A stretch of 64,000 bases of DNA, from NCBI RefSeq assembly GCF_034190915.1, contig NW_026947683.1, positions 62,001 through 126,000 of the forward strand, in the 5' to 3' direction. The translations under genes and the position numbers were made by a program. Of the stretch, positions 58,324 to 64,000 are shown piece after piece. Numbering within the stretch: position 1 is the first letter of the stretch; each line of letters begins with the position of its first letter. Under the pieces are notes generated by a model. That model did not search any database. It saw only the letters and a list, made by a program, of their open reading frames with translations, and was not told where the DNA came from. The DNA is from Cavia porcellus (taxonomy: Eukaryota; Chordata; Mammalia; Rodentia; Caviidae).

Positions 58324-59496
58324 CTAATGTAACACACACATACAATGCGCACCACCCCGTGATGTTTTCTCACTCCTACTAGTGAATATAAAGTAACACA
58401 CACCCATACAATGCGCACCACCCCGTGATGTTTTTCTCACTCCTACTAGTGAATCTAATGTAACACAAACCCATACAATGCGCACCACCCCGTGATGTTT
58501 TTCTCACTCCTACTAGTGATTGTAATATAACACACACCCATACAATGCGCACCACCCCGTGATGTTTTTCTCACACCTACTAGTGAATGTAATGTAACAC
58601 ACACCCATACAATGCGCACCACCCCTTGATGTTTTTCTCACTCCTACTAGTGAATCTAATGTAACACACACCCATACAATGCGCACCACCCCGTGATGTT
58701 TTTCTCACTCCTACTAGTGAATCTAATGTAACACACACCCATACAATGCGCACCATCCCGTGATGTTTTTCTCACTCCTACTAGTGAATCTAATGTAACA
58801 CACACATAAAATGCGCAACACCCCGTGATGTTTTTCTCACTCCTACTAGTGAATGTAATGTAACACACACCCATACAATGCGCACCACCCTGTGATGTTT
58901 TTCTCACTCCTACTAGTGAATCTAATGTAACACAAACCCATAAAATGGGCACCACCCCGTGATGTTTTTCTCACTCCTACTAGTGATTGTAATGTAACAC
59001 ACACCCATACAATGCGCACCACCCCGTGATGTTTTTCTCACACCTACTAGTGAATGTAATGTAACACACACCCATACAATGCGCACCACCCCGTGATGTT
59101 TTTCTCACTCCTACTAGTGAATGTAATGTAACACACACCCATACAATGCGCACCACCCCGTGATGTTTTTCTCACTCCTACTAGTGAATGTAATGTAACA
59201 CACACCCATACAATGCGCACCACCCCGTGATGTTTTTCTCACTCCTACTAGTGAATGTAATGTAACACACACCCATACAATGCGCACCTCCCCATGATGT
59301 TTTTCTCACTCCTAGTAGTGAATCTAATGTAACACACACCCATAAAATGCGCACCACCCCGTGATGTTTTTCTCACTCCTACTAGTGAATCTAATGTAAC
59401 ACACACCCATAAAATGCGCACCACCCCGTGATGTTTTTCTCACTCCTACTAGTGAATGTAATGTAACACACACCCATACAATGCGAACCACCCCGT
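58324..59496 (+). repeat. 23-monomer duplication G, copy 2
   Basis: Second copy, with markers at 58,335, 58,465, 58,625, 58,805 and 58,935 and 'cctagtagtg' at 59,311. Private changes include 'aatataaagtaac' (about 58,385), 'ccatcccg' (about 58,754), 'ccctgtgatg' (about 58,888), 'ataaaatggg' (about 58,941) and 'cccatgatg' (about 59,291). The number of such changes makes this an older duplication than the 8,372-bp one. Confidence 0.86.
58330..58393 (+). repeat. 64-bp satellite monomer (double deletion), second copy
   Basis: Shares the CA loss and T loss with the monomer at 56,796-56,859, so the double deletion predates duplication G. It has in addition C62>A and T66>A, changes not seen in the other copy. 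Confidence 0.93.
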
Positions 59497-61379
59497 GATG
59501 TTTTTCTCACTCCTACTAGTGAATGTAATGTAACACACACCCATACAATGCGCACCACCCCGTGATGTTTTTCTCACTCCTACTAGTGAATGTAATGTAA
59601 CACACACCCATACAATGCGCACCACCCCGTGATGTTTTTCTCACTCCTACTAGTGAATGTAATGTAACACACACCCATACAATGCGCACCACCCCGTGAT
59701 GTTTTTCTCACTCCTTCTAGTGAATCTAATGTAACACACACCCATACAATGCGCACCACCCCGTGATGTTTTTCTCACTCCTACTAGTGAATGTAATGTA
59801 ACACACACCCATACAATGCGCACCTCACCGTGATGTTTTTCTCACTCCTAGTAGTGAATCTAATGTAACACACACCCATACAATGCGCACCACCCCGTGA
59901 TGTTTTTCTCACTCCTACTAGTGAATCTAATGTAACACACACCCATAAAATGCGCACCACCCCGTGATGTTTTTCTCACTCCTACTAGTGAATCTAATGT
60001 AACACACACCCATACAATGCGCACCACCCCGTGATGTTTTTCTCACTCCTACTAGTGAATCTAATGTAACACACACCCATAAAACGCGCACCACCCCGTG
60101 ATGTTTTTCTCACTCCTTCTAGTGAATCTAATGTAACACACACCCATACAATGCGCACCACCCCGTGATGTTTTTCTCACTCCTACTAGTGAATCTAATG
60201 TAACACACACCCATACAATGCGCACCACCCCGTGATGTTTTTCTCACTCCTACTAGTGAATCTAATGTAACACACACCCATACAATGCGCACCACCCCGT
60301 GATGTTTTTCTCACTCCTACTAGTGAATGTAATGTAACACACACCCATACAATGCGCACCACCCCGTGATGTTTTTCTCACTCCTACTAGTGAATGTAAT
60401 GTAACACATACCCATACAATGCGCACCACCCCTTGATGTTTTTCTCACTCCTACTAGTGATTGTAATGTAACACACACCCATACAATGCGCACCACCCCG
60501 TGATGATTTTCTCACTCCTACTAGTGAATCTAATGTAACACACACCCATACAATGCGCACCACCCCGTGATGTTTTTCTCACTCCTACTAGTGAATGTAA
60601 GGTAACACACACCCATACAATGCGCACCACCCCGTGATGTTTTTCTCACTCCTACTAGTGAATGTAATGTAACACACACCCATACAATGCGCACCTCCCC
60701 GTGATGTTTTTCTCACTCCTAGTAGTGAATCTAATGTAACACACACCCATAAAATGCGCACCACCCCGTGATATTTTTCTCACTCCTACTAGTGAATCTA
60801 ATGTAACACACACCCATACAATGCGCACCACCCCGTGATGTTTTTCTCACTCCTACTAGTGAATGTAATGTAACACACACCCATACAATGCGCACCACCC
60901 CGTGATGTTTTTCTCACTCCTACTAGTGAATCTAATGTAACACACACCCATACAATGCGCACCACCCCGTGATGTTTTTCTCACTCCTACTAGTGAATGT
61001 AATGTAACACACACCCATACAATGCGCACCACCCCGTGATGTTTTTCTCACTCCTACTAGTGAATCTAATGTAACACAAACCCATACAATGGGCACCACC
61101 CCGTGATGTTTTTCTCACTCCTACTAGTGATTGTAATATAACACACACCCATACAATGCGCACCACCCCGTGATGTTTTTCTCACACCTACTAGTGAATG
61201 TAATGTAACACACACCCATACAATGCACACCACCCCGTGATGTTTTTCTCACTCCTACTAGTGAATGTAATGTAACACACACCCATACAATGCGCACCAC
61301 CCCGTGATGTTTTTCTCACTCCTACTAGTGAACGTAAGGTAACACACACCCATACAATGCGCACCACCCCGTGATGTTT
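59497..61379 (+). repeat. Mosaic satellite stretch between G and the distal D copy
   Basis: About 28 monomers with family F/G vocabulary ('acctcc', 'cctagtag', 'ataaaatg', 'gattgtaatata', 'tcacacc') in a new order and no length variants. Private changes include 'cacctcaccg' (about 59,824), 'ataaaacgcgc' (about 60,080), 'cacataccc' (about 60,407), and 'gtaaggtaac' at about 60,597 and again at about 61,335. No higher-order period is evident by eye. Confidence 0.85.
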
Positions 61380-64000
61380 TTCTCACTCCTACTAGTGAAT
61401 GTAATGTGACACACACCCATACAATGCGCACCACCCCGTGATGTTTTTCTCACTCCTACTAGTGAATGTAATGTGACACACACCCATACAATGCGCACCA
61501 CCCCGTGATGTTTTTCTCACTCCTACTAGTGAATGTAATGTAACACACACCCATACAATGCGCACCACCCCGTGATGTTTTTCTCACTCCTACTAGTGAA
61601 TCTAATATAACACACACCCATACAATGCGCACCATCCCGTGATGTTTTTCTCACTCCTACTAGTGAATCTAATGTAATACACACGCATACAATGCGCACC
61701 ACCCCGTGATGTTTTTCTCACTCCTACTAGTGAATCTAATGTAACACAAACCCATACAATGCGCACCACCCCGTGATGTTTTTCTCAATCCTACTAGTGA
61801 TTGTAATATAACACACACCCATACAATGCGCACCACCCCGTGATGTTTTTCTCACACCTACTAGTGAATGTAATGTAACACACACCCATACAATGCGCAC
61901 CACCCCGTGATGTTTTTCTCACTCCTACTAGTGAATCTAATGTAACACACACCCATACAATGCGCACCACCCCGTGATGTTTTTCTCACTCCTACTAGTC
62001 AATCTAATGTAACACACACCCATACAATGCGCACCAACCCGTGATGTTTTTCTCACTCCTTCTAGTGAATCTAATGTAACAAACACCCATACAATGCGCA
62101 CCACCCCGTGATGTTTTTCTCACTCCTACTAGTGAATGTAATGTAACACACACCCATACAATGCGCACCACCCCGTGATGTTTTTCTCACTCCTACTAGT
62201 GAATGTAATGTAACACACACCCATACAATGCGCACCACCCCGTGATGTTTTTCTCACTCCTACTAGTGAATCTAATGTAACACACACCCATACAATGCGC
62301 ACCACCCCGTGATGTTTTTCTCACTCCTACTAGTGAATGTAATGTAACACACACCCATACAATGCGCACCACCCCGTGATGTTTTTCTCACTCCTACTAG
62401 TGAATGTAATGTAACACACACCCATACAATGCGCACCTCCCCGTGATGTTTTTCTCACTCCTAGTAGTGAATCTAATGTAACACACACCCATACAATGCG
62501 CACCACCCCGTGATGTTTTTCTCACTCCTACTAGTGAATCTAATGTAACACACACCCATACAATGCGCACCACCCCGTGATGTTTTTCTCACTCCTTCTA
62601 GTGAATCTAATGTAACACACACCCATACAATGTGCACCACACCGTGATGTTTTTCTCACTCCTACTAGTGAATCTAATGTAACACACACCCATACAATGC
62701 GCACCACCCCGTGATGTTTTTCTCACTCCTACTAGTGAATCTAATGTAACACACACCCATAAAATGCGCACCACCCCGTGATGTTTTTCTCACTCCTAGT
62801 AGTGAATGTAATGTAACACACACCCATACAATGCGCACCACCCCGTGATGTTTTTCCTCACTCCTACTAGTGAATGTAATGTAACACACACCCATACAAT
62901 GCGCACCACCCCGTGATGTTTTTCTCACTCCTACTAGTGAATGTAATGTAACACACACCCATACAATGCGCACCACCCCGTGATGTTTTTCTCACTCCTA
63001 CTAGTGAATGTAATGTAACACACACCCATACAATGCGCACCACCCCGTGATGTTTTTCTCACTCCTACTAGTGAATGTAATGTAACACACACCCATACAA
63101 TGCGCACCACCCCGTGATGTTTTTCTCACTCCTACTAGTGAATCTAATGTAACACACACCCATACAATGCGCACCACCCCGTGATGTTTTTCTCACTCCT
63201 ACTAGTGAATGTAATGTAACACACACCCATACAATGCGCACCACCCCGTGATGATTTTCTCACTCCTACTAGTGAATCTAATGTAACCCACACCCATACA
63301 ATGCGCACCACCCCGTGATGTTTTTCTCACTCCTTCTAGTGAATATAATGTAACACACACCCATACAATGCGCACCACCCCGTGATGTTTTTCTCACTCC
63401 TACTAGTGAATCTAATGTAACACACACCCATACAATGCGCACCACCCCGTGATGTTTTTCTCACTCCTACTAGTGAATCTAATGTAACACACACCCATAC
63501 AATGCGCACCACCCCGTGATGTTTTTCTCACTCCTACTAGTGAATCTAATGTAACACACACATACAATGCGCACCACCCCGTGATGTTTTTCTCACTACT
63601 ACTAGTGAATCTAATGTAACACACACCCATACAATGCGCACCACCCCGTGATGATTTTCTCACTCCTACTAGTGAATCTAATATAACAAACACCCATACA
63701 ATGCGCACCACCCCGTGATGTTTTTCTCACTCCTTCTAGTGAATCTAATGTAGCACACACCCATACAATGCGCACCACCCCGTGATGTTTTTCTCACTCC
63801 TACTAGTGAATCTAATGTAACACACACCCATACAATGCGCACCACCCCGTGATGTTTTTCTCACTCCTACTAGTGAATCTAATGTAATACACACCCATAC
63901 AATGCGCACCACCCCGTGATGTTTTTCTCACTCCTACTAGTGAATGTAATGTAACACACACCCATACAATGCGCACCACCCCGTGATGTTTTTCTCACTC
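61380..64000 (+). repeat. Distal copy of unit D end plus block C, with a 20-monomer deletion
   Basis: The order of paired 'tgtgac' monomers, 'ccatcccg', 'ctcaatcc', 'gattgtaatata', 'tcacacc', 'ccaacccgtg', 'cctagtagtg', 'aatgtgcaccacacc', the 68-bp monomer (62,814-62,881) and the 65-bp monomer (63,552-63,616) matches 25.4-27.6 kb at +36,013 bp. At the 'cactactact' monomer (63,594 against 28,921) the offset is +34,673. Exactly 1,340 bp (20 x 67) is therefore missing here relative to 26.6-29.0 kb. It then runs into the start of unit D ('aatataacaa' 63,680) and is cut by the window end. Confidence 0.9.

Larger units (their letters stand above)
1..64000 (+). repeat. 67-bp satellite array filling the whole window
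   Basis: About 955 head-to-tail copies of a 67-bp unit in one orientation cover every base. Anchoring on 'atacaatg', the first copy is at 11, the next at 78 and 145, and the last at 63,964. With the net of -32 bases from length-variant monomers this is exactly 955 periods. Landmarks, counting from the T of 'taacacac': CA-rich tract 3-10, TGCGCA at 19-24, C-rich 25-31, T5 at 38-42, ACTAGT at 52-57, C or G at 62. Consensus composition is A19 C22 G8 T18. Common variants are T38>A, A52>T, C53>G, A55>C, A27>T, C16>A, C10>G, C11>A, C8>A, C6>A and A60>T. No unique sequence, mobile element or inversion interrupts it. No gene-like region exists, so this entry also accounts for all gene-free stretches. 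Centromeric, subtelomeric or other heterochromatic location is inference. Confidence 0.99.

Noticed and set aside
1..64000. CRISPR array
   Set aside because: There are no unique spacers between conserved repeats. The full 67-bp period is conserved, hundreds of copies occur, and there are no cas genes or leader.
1..64000. Coding minisatellite (repeat-protein gene)
   Set aside because: A period of 67 is not a multiple of three, and stops occur in every frame of both strands within three monomers unless an indel intervenes.
1..64000. Telomeric repeat or telomere-adjacent TAACCC tract
   Set aside because: 'taacacacaccc' only loosely resembles telomere DNA. There is no short-period TAACCC run.
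1..64000. CENP-B box
   Set aside because: No monomer contains the TTCG...CGGG core of the mammalian CENP-B box, so a primate- or mouse-type centromere motif is not supported.
1..64000. Intrinsic terminators (hairpin plus T run)
   Set aside because: The T5 run lies upstream of the 5-bp stem on the + strand, and on the minus strand the stem is followed by A residues. The order is wrong and the stem too weak.
1..64000. G-quadruplex array on the minus strand
   Set aside because: Each monomer offers one GGGG, one GG and one GGG within about 25 bases, which is too few for a three-tetrad fold. Only marginal two-tetrad forms are possible.
1..64000. tRNA, 5S rRNA or SINE origin of the monomer
   Set aside because: No A/B-box pair, cloverleaf or poly-A tail pattern is visible in 67 bp.
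1..64000. Sequencing or assembly artefact for the whole array
   Set aside because: Rare variants, co-inherited private changes and exact in-phase deletions form a consistent history that random error would not create. The copy number of the largest duplications still depends on read support.

Overview
The whole 64,000-base window is one uninterrupted tandem satellite array with no supportable gene. The monomer is 67 bp and about 45% G+C. All copies run in the same orientation: about 955 head-to-tail monomers. I found no unique sequence, transposon, inversion, RNA gene, promoter or protein gene anywhere in it. A pure array of this size with nested higher-order repeats points to a eukaryotic chromosome, in heterochromatin such as a centromeric, pericentromeric, subtelomeric or B/sex-chromosome block, read by long-read assembly. 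The sequence does not allow me to name a species or family.

Monomer numbering used here starts at the T of 'taacacac' = 1. Landmarks are a CA-rich tract (3-10), CCC (10-12), a TGCGCA palindrome (19-24), a C-rich stretch (25-31), CpG pairs at 21-22 and 31-32, a T5 run (38-42), a 5-bp inverted repeat TCACT/AGTGA (44-48/55-59) around an ACTAGT palindrome (52-57), and a common C/G dimorphism at position 62. Most monomers differ from consensus at 0-3 positions. Length variants are rare: seven 68-bp, ten 66-bp-class and fourteen sites with a 2-base loss. Two of the 2-base losses share a monomer with a 1-base loss, giving 64 bp. Summing them (+7, -11, -28 = -32) accounts exactly for the phase between the first anchor (11) and the last (63,964): 955 x 67 - 32 = 63,953.

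Layout by shared variant order. 1-2,350: mosaic monomers. 2,350-9,120: a roughly 2.2-kb (33-monomer) higher-order unit, the last two copies being near-perfect 2,212-bp tandem repeats. 9,121-17,750: a mosaic of pieces of that unit, including a 670-bp tandem duplication at 14.3-15.6 kb. 17,750-20,230: a block repeated at 26,600-29,006. 20,231-26,600: two tandem copies of a 3,216-bp (48-monomer) unit, with a third at 29,007-32,222. About 29,375-46,205: an 8,372-bp (125-monomer) tandem duplication, nearly identical. 46,206-56,400: nested 22-, 24-, 32-, 36- and 46-monomer repeats. 56,400-59,500: a 23-monomer duplication with the most length-variant monomers. 59,500-61,380: mosaic. 61,380-64,000: a remote copy of 25.4-29.3 kb lacking 20 monomers.

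The open reading frames of 77-102 codons, all on the minus strand, are by-products of the repeat. Minus-strand stops all fall in one codon phase of the monomer, and every one of these frames spans an indel monomer that delays the stop. The useful content of the window is its record of array evolution: unequal exchange and segmental amplification at several scales. Secondary points of interest are a near match to the budding-yeast Rap1 site in every monomer, strong C-over-G strand asymmetry and evenly spaced CpGs.
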